This document shows, piece after piece, positions 16,373 to 24,621 of a stretch of DNA of 64,000 nucleotides. The notes under the pieces were generated by a model that was not told where the DNA came from, did not search any database, and worked only from the letters and a program-made list of their open reading frames with translations. This DNA is from Planctomycetota bacterium. GTDB lineage: Bacteria; Planctomycetota; UBA1135; GCA-002686595. The DNA lies in contig JAJDEW010000045.1 in assembly GCA_029259595.1 (NCBI GenBank), positions 105,073-169,072 of the forward strand, read 5' to 3'. The translations under genes were made by a program, and so were the position numbers. Within the stretch, counting starts at the first letter, position 1. Each line of letters starts with the position of its first letter.

Positions 16373-17287
16373 TTACGGAGCTTGAGCAGGGCCTGGAGCG
16401 GGGTCGCCTGGAAGGCCGCAAGCAAGGCGCAGATGCCCCAGGGCTTGCCGCGCGGCCTCCGGGCCGCGGTGCGCGTCACGCGACAGCTCGACCGCCGCCA
16501 CGCCGTCGAAGCCGACCGCGATGAGCGCGCCGAGGGTCTCCGCAAGGTCGAGATCACCCTCCCCGAACATGCGGTGCTCGTGGACTCCGTCCTTGATGTC
16601 GTCGAGATGGACGAGCGCGAGCTCGTCGGCGAACTCGCGGATCACACGCCCGACGGGCAGATCGCCCGTGCACAGGAGGTGACCGACGTCCAAGCAGAGC
16701 CCCGGTCCGACGGCGCCGCTGCCCAGGCGCGCGAGCAGCTCGCGATAGCCGGCCGGGCGCTCGATGAACATGCCCGGTTCGGGTTCGAAGGCGATCTGCA
16801 CACCCTGGTCACGACCACGCGCGAGCACGGCCCGGGTGCCGACGACCAGGCGTTCCCAGAGCGGCTCGGTGTCGGCGCTCGCCGCGTCGGAGTCCACGGC
16901 ATCCCCGACCGTCCGGCCATCGGGCGCGCAGCCCGCCCAGAACGACACGATCGACGCACCGAGGTCCGCCGCGAGGTCGACGCACCGCTCGAGAAAGGCC
17001 ACGCGCTGTCCACGTTCGGCGCGATCCTCCTCGAGCAAGTTGGGGCGGTGCTTGCGCGCCGGATCCAGCAGGAAGCGCGAGCCGGTCTCGACGGTCAACT
17101 CGAGGCCGAGGTCCTCCGCCACCTGCCGGACCAATCCGACCTCATCGGCCGACAGGCGAAACGGATCGAGCAGGCCCGCATCCGGTGTGATCGAGACGGC
17201 TTCGTAGCCGAGTTCGGCGCACAGCCGCAGAGCGTCATCGACCCGATGATGGGCCAAGCCGTTCGTGTTGTAGCCCAGCCGAAACAT
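16373..17287 (-). CDS. Sugar phosphate isomerase/epimerase-like TIM barrel (AP-endonuclease-2 fold)
   Basis: 304 residues of the xylose-isomerase-like TIM-barrel family. It opens with FRLGYNTNGLAHHRVDDALR and LGYEAVSITPDAGLLDPFRL. Putative metal ligands are the acids in IAFEPEPGMFI, CLDVGHLLCTG, LVHLDDIKDG and the final glutamate in VAAVELSRDAHRGPEAA. The opening resembles isomerase-like proteins from ebo-type gene clusters, but no other ebo genes are seen, so the substrate is not assigned. The next gene down the strand ends 10 bp before it on its upstream side (17298), so the two are likely co-transcribed. Confidence 0.8.
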   Translation of the reverse strand: MFRLGYNTNGLAHHRVDDALRLCAELGYEAVSITPDAGLLDPFRLSADEVGLVRQVAEDLGLELTVETGSRFLLDPARKHRPNLLEEDRAERGQRVAFLERCVDLAADLGASIVSFWAGCAPDGRTVGDAVDSDAASADTEPLWERLVVGTRAVLARGRDQGVQIAFEPEPGMFIERPAGYRELLARLGSGAVGPGLCLDVGHLLCTGDLPVGRVIREFADELALVHLDDIKDGVHEHRMFGEGDLDLAETLGALIAVGFDGVAAVELSRDAHRGPEAARQALGHLRLACGLPGDPAPGPAQAP

Positions 17288-17297
17288 CCGTCAGCGC

Positions 17298-17834
17298 TCA
17301 GAGCGCGCCGGACTTCTTGAGCGTCATGATCTCCTGACGCCACTTCGCTCGCGTGTTCAGGACCTTGCGGGTCGTCGCGTCCTTGTCGCCACGCTCGCGT
17401 ACGAGCTTCTCTTCGTAGGCGCGCGTAGCGTCGACGGCCTGCAGGAGCATCTCCTGGGCGGCCTTGCCCTTCTCGCGCGCCGTCGCGCGCTCGCCGTCGT
17501 CGAGGGCGTCCACCGCCAGCTGGACGAGCGCGCGCGCGTCCTCGACGACGGCCAAGGCCGCCTGCCAGGCCTCGTTGTCGTCGAGCTCGGTCTGGACGTC
17601 GTCGAACGGCACCGACTTCGGCGCGTCGCCGTCCTGGCGCCGGACGAGGTGCACTTCTTCGGGCACGTCCGCGAAGGGGCTCGCTTTCTCCTCCGCCTGT
17701 GCCTCTTCGGCACCGCGGTCGATACGCTTCGGCAAGACGTAAATCGCTCCCGCGACGAGCACGAAGACGACCCCCATCGCGAGAAACGGACCGGCGCCGA
17801 GCCCTTGGCGCTTGTGGGACGAGCGGTAGGCCAT
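17298..17834 (-). CDS. Membrane-anchored coiled-coil protein of unknown function
   Basis: 178 residues from the ATG at 17834 (MAYRSSHKRQGLG). One membrane helix (PFLAMGVVFVLVAGAIYVLP) is followed by about 145 residues of charged, mostly helical sequence, such as AWQAALAVVEDARALVQLAV. The soluble part should face the periplasm. The frame extends upstream to 17933, but that part is low in quality and lies close to an interspersed repeat. No family recognised. It is probably co-transcribed with the downstream TIM-barrel gene, 10 bp away. Confidence 0.7.
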   Translation of the reverse strand: MAYRSSHKRQGLGAGPFLAMGVVFVLVAGAIYVLPKRIDRGAEEAQAEEKASPFADVPEEVHLVRRQDGDAPKSVPFDDVQTELDDNEAWQAALAVVEDARALVQLAVDALDDGERATAREKGKAAQEMLLQAVDATRAYEEKLVRERGDKDATTRKVLNTRAKWRQEIMTLKKSGAL

Positions 17835-17888
17835 CGGAGCAGGATACCAAGCCGGGAGTCCGGCGGCCGCTGTGTGCTGGATGCGCGC

Positions 17889-18053
17889 CAGGAGCCCGTC
17901 GAGAAGGCGCTTCGGATGCCGGGGCGTGGGCATCCGCTCTCGTGGGGCAAGGGAACGCGCAGGCGAAGCGCCGGGTTCAGCACGGTTGGCGGGTGCGGAA
18001 CTGCCGTGAAGGACGTCGGCAGGGCGCCGAGCGACCTGTTCGAGGGGCTGCTA
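17889..18053. repeat. Interspersed repeat, copy B
   Basis: The left end CAGGAGCCCGTCGAGAAGG is matched by an inverted right end near 18039-18050 (TTCGAGGGGCTGC). The interior GGCGGGTGCGGAACTGCCG and AAGGACGTCGGCAGGGCG aligns with the copy at 46508-46637. The right end begins at the rsmB stop codon. See the repeat-family finding. Confidence 0.7.
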
Positions 18054-19397
18054 GGCTCCGTTGCGAACGAGGCGCGCGGCGTAGCCACCGTCGCCGAAGC
18101 CCGGGCCGTCGTCGGAGCCGTCCAGCGGCACTCCGGGCAGGAAGGTCTGCTGCGCGTCGAGACGCCAGCCTTCGTGCTCCGCGAGGAAGGCCTGGGCCTG
18201 CCGCTCGCCCTCCTCGGGTTCGAGGCTGCACACCGAATACACCAGCCGACCGCCGGGCCGCACGTGCCACGCCGCTTCGGCCAGGAGCCGCGCCTGGAGC
18301 ACGACCAGCTCGGACAAGATCTTCGGGCCGAAGCGCCAACGTGCGCCGGGACGCGCGCCGAGCACTCCCGTGTTCGTGCACGGAGCATCGACGAGCACGC
18401 CGTCGAAGGATGCCTCCGAGCGCAGGGCATGCGTGCCGTCGGCGACCAGGGCGCGAATGCGTTCGCCGAAGCCGAAGCGCGCGACGTTGCGCGCCAGGTC
18501 GAACTGGCGACGCGGACGCAGGTCGGAGGCCACGACGTGCGCGCCGGCTGAAGCGAGCGTGACCGCCTTGCCACCGGGAGCGCTGCAGAGGTCGAGCAGG
18601 CGCTCCCCTTCGCGCGCTTCCATCATCAAGGCGGCCGAGCAGGCGGCCTCGCCCTGGATCGCGAGCTTGCCCTCTTGGAAGGCCGCGCTCGCGACGACGT
18701 CCTCCGTCGAGGCGCCCATGCAACGCCACATCCCGGGCACCGACACCTGCCAGGGATCCGCGCCCAGCCCATCCAGGAGCTCGCGCGCTTCTTCCGCACC
18801 GATGCCGACGGCACGCACGCACAGCGGCGGCTCCTTCGCGGCCTGGCGCGCCATCCGCTCCGCCAGCTCGCGGCCGTGTCGCTGCGTCCAGCGCTTCATC
18901 AGGTTGGCGGGTAGCGAGAGCGCATCCTCCGCCCACAGGAACGGATGCGCTTCGCCGTCGCGGAAGATCGGCTCCGCGAAGGAGAGGTTGCGCCCGACGA
19001 CGTCCCGGCGTGGGTCGCCCGTGTGCCCATCGGAAAGCGCGCGGCACACGTTGCGCAGCACGCCGTTGACCACATTCACCTTCGACGGACCGACGGTGTC
19101 GAAGGTCGCCCGGCACGTCTCGGAAACGGCGGCTCGCTCGGGGATGCGGTCGAAGTAGAGGATCTGAGCCAGCCCGAGGTGCAGGTGCGCCAAGAGATCG
19201 GGCTTCATCTTGCGATGGGCGAAGTGGCGCGTGACCGCGCGCAAGGTCCCACGGTGACGCACCTCGACGCCGACGAGCCGGCGCACGAGCGCGCGGTCGC
19301 GATCGTCGAGGCCCGCGTTCGAAGCCAAGCGGTCGACTTCGCGCAGCGGTGTCGTGCTGCCGGAGCGCAGGATCTGCCAAGCGGTGGTGCGCGGCAT
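18051..19397 (-). CDS. rsmB: 16S rRNA (cytosine967-C5)-methyltransferase RsmB
   Basis: 448 residues. The N-terminal NusB-like RNA-binding domain covers about 1-130, with LAHLHLGLAQILYFDRIPER and VNVVNGVLRNVCRA. The C-terminal Rossmann methyltransferase contains LLDLCSAPGGKAVTLASAGA (SAM binding). The two catalytic-region cysteines lie in VDAPCTNTGVLGARPG and YSVCSLEPEEGE. It methylates C967 of 16S rRNA (E. coli numbering). Gene order fmt-rsmB matches many bacteria. The start ATG at 19397 sits after a repeat element that occupies the 189 bp gap to fmt. Confidence 0.93.
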   Translation of the reverse strand: MPRTTAWQILRSGSTTPLREVDRLASNAGLDDRDRALVRRLVGVEVRHRGTLRAVTRHFAHRKMKPDLLAHLHLGLAQILYFDRIPERAAVSETCRATFDTVGPSKVNVVNGVLRNVCRALSDGHTGDPRRDVVGRNLSFAEPIFRDGEAHPFLWAEDALSLPANLMKRWTQRHGRELAERMARQAAKEPPLCVRAVGIGAEEARELLDGLGADPWQVSVPGMWRCMGASTEDVVASAAFQEGKLAIQGEAACSAALMMEAREGERLLDLCSAPGGKAVTLASAGAHVVASDLRPRRQFDLARNVARFGFGERIRALVADGTHALRSEASFDGVLVDAPCTNTGVLGARPGARWRFGPKILSELVVLQARLLAEAAWHVRPGGRLVYSVCSLEPEEGERQAQAFLAEHEGWRLDAQQTFLPGVPLDGSDDGPGFGDGGYAARLVRNGA

Positions 19398-19449
19398 GCT
19401 AGGTGGCCGGGTCCAGGGTTCGCGTCATGGGTCCTCGTGTCCTCGCACC

Positions 19450-19588
19450 TACGGCAAGGCGTCGGTCTCCGCTTTGGTGAGACAACGGAAAGCGCGGGCG
19501 AGGCCGTGGGTGCGGCGAGGCTTGCCGGTGCCGCACCACCGTGGAGGCCTTCGTCAGGTCGCCGAATGACTCGCTCAACGGACTCCTA
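19450..19588. repeat. Interspersed repeat, copy E
   Basis: Read on the minus strand, it starts at the fmt stop codon (TAGGAGTCCGTTGAGCGAG). It passes through GGTGGTGCGGCACCGGCAAG, which matches copy A, and ends near GACCGACGCCTTGCCGTAGG. Confidence 0.7.
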
Positions 19589-20524
19589 AGCCCCCATCCT
19601 CGTTCCGTTCTCGAGGCGCGCACCGCGCAGGAAGTCGCCGGCGGAGAGCGCCTTCTTGCCGGCCATCTGCACCTCGTCGAGTTCGAGGGCTCCATCTCCG
19701 GTCGCGACGATCCAGCGCCCGCGCGAGGCGAGAACCGTGCCCGGCGAGCCGCGTTCGCCGGCCGCGAGCGGCACGGGGTGCGCGCGCCAGATCGCGAGCG
19801 GCGTTCCGCCCGGCAGCGTCGTCTGCGCGATCGGCCAGGGGTTCATCGCGCGCACGTGACGGTCGACCTCGACACTCGGCCGCGCCCAGTCGATGCGGCC
19901 GTCCTCCTTCGTGAGCTTCTTGCACACGGTGACGCGCGCACCGTCTTGCGGGACGAAGGTGGCCGAACCGTCGGCCAGGGCTTCCAGGGCCTCCAGGGCC
20001 GCGTCGCCGGAAAGCTCGGCCAGCCGTTGCGCGAGCTCGCCGGCCGTTTCGCCCGGCTCGACGCGCGTCTCCTTTTGCACCAGCACGTCGCCCGCATCGA
20101 GCGCCAGAACCATGCGCTGGATCGTCGTTCCCGTCACGTCGTCACCCGCCAGAATCGCGGCCGGGATCGGCGTCGCGCCGCGATGTCGCGGCAAGAGCGA
20201 AGGATGCACGTTCAGGCATGCGAGGCGCGGCAGGTCCAGGAACTCCTGGCGCAGGAGCTCGCCGTAGCTCGCGACCAAGAAGACGTCCGCTTCTACACCG
20301 GCGAGGCGCTCGAGGAAGGCTGCGTCCTTGACCGTCTCCGGCTGCAAGAGCTCGACTCCCGCTTCGTTCGCCAGCTCGGCGACGGACGAGGTACCGACCT
20401 TGCGTCCCCGCCCCCGCCGCCGTTCGGGCGGCGTCACGATCAGGGCGGGGCGGTGCGCGGACTCGAGCAGCCGCATCAAGATCGGCGTCGCGAAGGGCGG
20501 CGAACCCAGGAAGACGTTGCGCAC
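19586..20524 (-). CDS. fmt: Methionyl-tRNA formyltransferase
   Basis: About 312 residues when started at the GTG at 20524 (VRNVFLGSPPFATPIL), which supplies the family's first beta strand. The next ATG would remove it. The catalytic hydrolase-fold motif is NVHPSLLPRHRGATPIPAAI with the following DDVTGTTIQRMVLALDAGDV. The C-terminal OB-like domain includes DGRIDWARPSVEVDRHVRA and MNPWPIAQT. It formylates initiator Met-tRNA using 10-formyl-THF. The 155 bp upstream to trxA look non-coding. def is not adjacent. Confidence 0.92.
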   Translation of the reverse strand: MRNVFLGSPPFATPILMRLLESAHRPALIVTPPERRRGRGRKVGTSSVAELANEAGVELLQPETVKDAAFLERLAGVEADVFLVASYGELLRQEFLDLPRLACLNVHPSLLPRHRGATPIPAAILAGDDVTGTTIQRMVLALDAGDVLVQKETRVEPGETAGELAQRLAELSGDAALEALEALADGSATFVPQDGARVTVCKKLTKEDGRIDWARPSVEVDRHVRAMNPWPIAQTTLPGGTPLAIWRAHPVPLAAGERGSPGTVLASRGRWIVATGDGALELDEVQMAGKKALSAGDFLRGARLENGTRMGA

Positions 20525-20679
20525 GATCAGCGGTCCGCCGTCACGGCGCAGAGACGGTCCGCGAGCGGGCGCCGGTGCGGGGCGACCGGACGTCGGTGGT
20601 TGCTCGGAAGGCTCGCCATGGCGCCGGCTCGAGTCCCGTGCGGCCGACCCGTCGCCGGGCCAGGTCCGCGGGGTGGGCT

Positions 20680-21006
20680 TCAGTCGATGTAGGACTCGAC
20701 GACCTTCTTGAGCTCGTCGTAGGGCTGGCTGCCGACCATCTGCTTCACGACCTCGCCGCCACGGATCAAGAGGAAGGTCGGGATGGCGGTGATGCCGTAC
20801 TTGGCCGGCACCTCGGTGTTGTCCTGGGTGTTGATCTTCATCACCTTCAGACGACCGTCGTAGTCGTCCGCCAGCTTGTCGACATAGGGCGACATCGCTC
20901 GGCAAGGCGCGCACCATTCGGCCCAGAAGTCGACCAGAACGGGGACGTCGCTCTGGAGCACGGCGTTGTCCCATTGGGCGTCGGTGACTTCGGCTGCTTG
21001 ACTCAT
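20680..21006 (-). CDS. trxA: Thioredoxin
   Basis: 108 residues, the standard thioredoxin length. The active site is WCAPC (Cys32, Cys35), an Ala variant of the usual WCGPC, within VLVDFWAEWCAPCRAMSPYV. The cis-proline loop is GITAIPTFLLIRGGE. It is a cytosolic disulfide reductase. The WCAPC variant should still be redox active. The organism also makes bacillithiol, so two thiol systems may coexist. It stands between scpA (175 bp) and fmt (155 bp), probably with its own promoter. Confidence 0.95.
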   Translation of the reverse strand: MSQAAEVTDAQWDNAVLQSDVPVLVDFWAEWCAPCRAMSPYVDKLADDYDGRLKVMKINTQDNTEVPAKYGITAIPTFLLIRGGEVVKQMVGSQPYDELKKVVESYID

Positions 21007-21181
21007 CGGCTTTCCTCGGTGGCCTCGGGAGGCGTCGGGGAGCGCCCTTCGTGGCGCTCTGAATTGGAACGGGTGGAGATGATGGGCGAGCCGCGAGGCC
21101 GCGTCCAGCCCGACGCGTCGTTTCGGCGTCGGCCAGGGAATACGGCCGGCGGCCGCGGCATGTGACCGGTCGAGGCGCTGC

Positions 21182-22099
21182 TCAGTGCGTGTCGCCGGTG
21201 TCGGCCGTCGAGTGTGCCGTCTCGCCGTCGTCCAGCGGTTCGGCTGCGTCGCTCCCAGGGGCCTCCGGCGACGCCGGTTCCCCGCCGGTGGAAGCTTCTT
21301 CCTGTCCTGGCGCCGCCTCTTCCTCGAGAAAGCTCTCCGCCAAACGAGCTTCGATGGACTCGTCTTCGCGGATTCGGATCGCGATCTCGCCGACCGCGTC
21401 CTCCTGCTCGATCTCGACCAGCTGCATGCGCACGAGCTCGAGCAACGCGCAGAAGGAGCCGATCACGGCCTCGCGCGGCGGTACGTCCTCGATGGAGGCG
21501 ATCAGCGCCGAAAGCCCCATGTTCTTGGCGATCTTCAGCTGACGGACGACCTCTTCCACGTAGAAGCGCAGCGGGCGCGGGTCCGCCGCCACGTGGTGCG
21601 TTCGATTGGAGCTCGTCTCGCGCATCAGGCGCGAATAGACGGCCAGCAGATCGAAGGGCGTCAGCTCACCGAGGTCGAACTCGCGTTCGGGCTCGTTGTC
21701 GCGCACCTCGCCGTGCCAGCCGCGCCCGAATTCCTTGGAGCGCGCGTCCATCCGCGCGGCCAGATCGTCGGCCACGTTGCGGAAGCGGCGGTACTCGATC
21801 AGGCGCTGGATCAGCTCGTCCTTCGGATCGAGCTCGTCCTCGAGGTCGAGCTCTTCCGCCGGCAAGAGCGAACGGCTCTTGATCGCCATCAAGGTCGCCG
21901 CCATCACGAGGAAGTCCCCGGCGACCTCGAGATCGAGCTCCTGCAGCGAGTTCAGGTAGGAGAGGTAGCCGTCGATGACGCGCGCGATCTCGACCTCGTG
22001 GATCTCGACTTCCTGCTCGCGCACGAGGTGCAGCAACAGGTCCATCGGTCCCTGGAAGACGCGCTCGAGACGGACCGTGAAATCGGGTTGGCTCACCAT
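21182..22099 (-). CDS. scpA: Segregation and condensation protein A
   Basis: 305 residues. The N-terminal ScpA/kleisin motif FQGPMDLLLHLVREQEVEIH is clear, followed by LQELDLEVAGDFLVMAATLM and AIKSRSLLPAEELD. The winged-helix C-terminus lies around VIGSFCALLELVRMQLVEIE. The last 50 residues are an acidic, Ala/Pro-rich tail. ScpA is the kleisin linking SMC heads to ScpB in condensin. scpB and smc are not in the window. The start overlaps the end of the M50 protease gene by 7 bp. Confidence 0.94.
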   Translation of the reverse strand: MVSQPDFTVRLERVFQGPMDLLLHLVREQEVEIHEVEIARVIDGYLSYLNSLQELDLEVAGDFLVMAATLMAIKSRSLLPAEELDLEDELDPKDELIQRLIEYRRFRNVADDLAARMDARSKEFGRGWHGEVRDNEPEREFDLGELTPFDLLAVYSRLMRETSSNRTHHVAADPRPLRFYVEEVVRQLKIAKNMGLSALIASIEDVPPREAVIGSFCALLELVRMQLVEIEQEDAVGEIAIRIREDESIEARLAESFLEEEAAPGQEEASTGGEPASPEAPGSDAAEPLDDGETAHSTADTGDTH

Positions 22100-22833
22100 G
22101 CTCCACCGAAGCTCACGATGAATTGGATGACGTTCCAGAGCAAGCTCATCATCGAGCGGAGCGGCCCGGAGAGGACGCCCGTGAAGATGAGCAGCATGAC
22201 GATCATGAGCCCCATGTTCTCCAGCCGAACGTAGGGCTCGCGCAGATTCTCCGGCAGGAGCCAGGCCATGATCCGCGAGCCGTCCAAAGGCGGGATCGGG
22301 ATCAGATTGAAGGCCGCCAGGAGCAGGTTCAAGAGCACCCCGCCCAGCAGGACCTCGTGCCCCAAGGTGCCCTCGTCCCAGCCCGCAAAGCGACGTGTCA
22401 GGGCCAGCGCGAAGGCCAGCACGAGCGCGATCAGGAAGTTCGAAACCGGCCCCGCGAGGGCCACCAGCGCCATGTCCCGCAGGGGATGCTTCAGCCGGTG
22501 GAAGTTGACGGGTACCGGCCGCGCGCCCCCGAAGATGAAGCCGGTCGTCATCAGCAGGATGGCCGGCAGGATGATCGTCATGAACGGATCGATGTGGGCG
22601 ATCGGGTTCAGGGTGATGCGCCCGAGATCCCGAGCCGTCGTGTCACCGCGCTTGAGGGCCACCCAGCCATGGGCGGCCTCGTGGATCCCGAGCGACAGGA
22701 TCAGGATGGCGATGATCAGGACGTTGCCCGCGATCGGGAGGTTCGGATTGATGAAGGCGAGAGTGATCGTCTGGCTCCTGAGGTCCTCGGGCAGGGTCGT
22801 GCGCCCCGTCCACAGCCCTGCTTTATAGCGCAA
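22093..22833 (-). CDS. Site-2-type (M50) membrane metalloprotease
   Basis: About 246 residues. The zinc motif HEAAH (His51, Glu52, His55) lies in a membrane helix (ILILSLGIHEAAHGWVALKR). The third ligand, Asp184, lies in NLIPIPPLDGSRIMAWLLPE. There are five or six hydrophobic helices, including LVALAGPVSNFLIALVLAFA. It belongs to the compact Rv2869c/YwhC-like group without a PDZ domain. The translated start is a TTG at 22833. TATAAA overlaps this codon (22824-22829), so the true start may be further downstream. Overlap with scpA suggests one transcript, an arrangement found in many bacteria. Confidence 0.88.
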   Translation of the reverse strand: MRYKAGLWTGRTTLPEDLRSQTITLAFINPNLPIAGNVLIIAILILSLGIHEAAHGWVALKRGDTTARDLGRITLNPIAHIDPFMTIILPAILLMTTGFIFGGARPVPVNFHRLKHPLRDMALVALAGPVSNFLIALVLAFALALTRRFAGWDEGTLGHEVLLGGVLLNLLLAAFNLIPIPPLDGSRIMAWLLPENLREPYVRLENMGLMIVMLLIFTGVLSGPLRSMMSLLWNVIQFIVSFGGAW

Positions 22834-22964
22834 GCGGGGCGGGAGTTCTCGCTCGCTGGGCCCGGACGTCGCGCGGCGCTCGTTCGCTCGCTTGAAGGTG
22901 CCCCTTTAAGAGAGGAGAATCCGGGGTCTCCGTCCGCGGGCCTACGGATCCCGATGGAGCGCGC

Positions 22965-24053
22965 ATGCGGCAGGGCACCACCACCATGGCGAACCAGAGC
23001 GCGGATCCCCCGGTCGACGGGCCGGGGACCTCCGGCGGGCCCGAGCGAAGGTCCGGGGAGACCCACGAATCGCCCGAGGACCGGCTGGAGCGTCGTCTGG
23101 CCCACGCCCGCGAGGTGCTCCTCGTCGAGCGCCGCTCGCTGGAGCGGCTCGGGGGCCTTCTGGACCAGCGTTTCGACGCTGCCGTCGAGCTCATCCTGGC
23201 CTGCCAGGGCATGGTCATCGTGACCGGCATGGGCAAGGCCGGGCTGATCGGGGCCAAGATCTCGGCCACCCTGGCCTCGACCGGCACCCCCTCGATCTCG
23301 TTGCACCCGGCCGAGGCCCTGCACGGGGACCTGGGTCGGATCCGCAAGGACGACGTCATCCTGGCGCTGTCGAATTCGGGCGAGACGGCCGAGCTCAAGG
23401 CCATCGTCCCCCCCGCCAAGCGCATCGGAGCCCGGATCGTGGCCCTGACGGGGGCGCCCGCGTCCTCGCTGGCGCGCGTGTCCGACTGCGTGCTCGACAT
23501 CGGGCGGGTCGACGAGGCCTGTCCCCTTGGGCTCGCCCCCACCGCGAGCACCTCCGCCCTCCTGGCCCTGGGCGACGCCCTGGCGATGGTGGTCCTGAAG
23601 GAGCGCGGCTTCCGGCGCGAGGACTACGCCCTGTTCCACCCCTCCGGCTCGCTCGGGCGGCGCCTGATGCAGACGCGCGAGGTCATGCGACAAGGCGAGG
23701 AGCTCCCGCTGGCCGCGCTCGGCAGCCCGGTGGCCGACGTCCTCTTGACGATGTCGCGCACGCCCGGGCGACCGGGAGCGGCGCTGATCGTCGACCAGAG
23801 CGGGAAGCTGTGCGGGATCTTCACCGACGGCGACCTGCGGCGGCTCGTGGAGAGCGGCGAGCGCGCCTTCCTCGACCAAGCGGTCGACCAGTTCATGGGC
23901 AAGGATCCGAAGTCGATCGCGCCCGACGCCCTGGTCGAGGAGGCCGAGCGGCTCCTGCGCGAACATCAGATCGACCAGCTTCCCGTCGTCGACGCCAACG
24001 GCGTCGCCGTCGGCCTGCTCGACGTCCAAGACGTCCTCCACAACCACCTTTGA
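22965..24053 (+). CDS. kdsD: Arabinose-5-phosphate isomerase (KpsF/GutQ family)
   Basis: 362 residues from the ATG at 22965, with GGAG five bases upstream. After a disordered N-terminal 40 residues comes the SIS domain: GMVIVTGMGKAGLIGAKISA, SLHPAEALHGDLGRIRKDDV and LALSNSGETAELKAIVPP. Two CBS domains follow at the C-terminus, including GKLCGIFTDGDLRRL and LPVVDANGVAVGLLDVQDVL. It interconverts ribulose-5-P and arabinose-5-P, the first step to KDO for lipopolysaccharide. It is followed by kdsC, as in many Gram-negatives, and starts a plus-strand LPS operon. Confidence 0.95.
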   Translation: MRQGTTTMANQSADPPVDGPGTSGGPERRSGETHESPEDRLERRLAHAREVLLVERRSLERLGGLLDQRFDAAVELILACQGMVIVTGMGKAGLIGAKISATLASTGTPSISLHPAEALHGDLGRIRKDDVILALSNSGETAELKAIVPPAKRIGARIVALTGAPASSLARVSDCVLDIGRVDEACPLGLAPTASTSALLALGDALAMVVLKERGFRREDYALFHPSGSLGRRLMQTREVMRQGEELPLAALGSPVADVLLTMSRTPGRPGAALIVDQSGKLCGIFTDGDLRRLVESGERAFLDQAVDQFMGKDPKSIAPDALVEEAERLLREHQIDQLPVVDANGVAVGLLDVQDVLHNHL

Positions 24054-24075
24054 TTCACAGCCCGCCCGGCCCTCG

Positions 24076-24621
24076 ATGAGCTCCCCTCCGCCCCCTTCGA
24101 TCCACGACGGACTCGCCCGCGTCCGGCTCGTCGCGTTGGACGTCGACGGCTGCCTGACCGACGGGCGCGTCACGTACGTCACGGAGGTCGAGGTCCAGTC
24201 CTTCTCGGTGCACGACGGCCTGGCCATCAAGTGGCTGCTGGAAGCGGACGTCGAGGTGGCCTGGATCTCGGGTCGCGCGTCCAAGGCCACGATGCGGCGC
24301 GCGCAGGAGCTCGGCATCCGCGAGCTGCACCACATGGTCGCGGCCAAGGCGCCCGTCCTGGCCGAGCTCCAGGAGCGGCTCGGCATCCCGCCGGACCGGA
24401 CGATCGCGATGGGCGACGATCTGCCCGACCTCGGGCTCGCGCTCCATGCCGGCCTCTTCGTCTGCCCGCGCAACGCGCGGCCCGAAATGAAGGTGCGCGC
24501 GAACTGGGTGACCGAAGCGCGCGGCGGCGAAGGTGCCGTGCGCGAGCTCGGTGAAGCGATCCTGCGGGCCAAGGGTCTGTGGGAAGGTCGCATCGGCCGC
24601 TATCGATCCGGAGACGAGTGA
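24076..24621 (+). CDS. kdsC: KDO-8-phosphate phosphatase
   Basis: 181 residues of the HAD C0 subfamily. Motif I is VALDVDGCLTDGRVTYV, motif II is WISGRAS, and motif IV is TIAMGDDLPDLGLALHAGLF. A lysine consistent with motif III lies in HHMVAAKAPVLAELQERLG. The KdsC signature region FSVHDGLAIKWLLEADVEVA is present. It removes the phosphate from KDO-8-P in the cytosol. Its stop overlaps the GTG start of the Lpt fusion gene (GTGA), so LPS precursor synthesis and LPS transport are translationally coupled. Confidence 0.95.
   Translation: MSSPPPPSIHDGLARVRLVALDVDGCLTDGRVTYVTEVEVQSFSVHDGLAIKWLLEADVEVAWISGRASKATMRRAQELGIRELHHMVAAKAPVLAELQERLGIPPDRTIAMGDDLPDLGLALHAGLFVCPRNARPEMKVRANWVTEARGGEGAVRELGEAILRAKGLWEGRIGRYRSGDE

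Noticed and set aside
22880..22925. Possible further copy of the interspersed repeat upstream of kdsD (CTTGAAGGTGCCCCTTTAAG)
   Set aside because: It shares only a few bases with the repeat ends and lacks the GGAGTCCGTTGA core.
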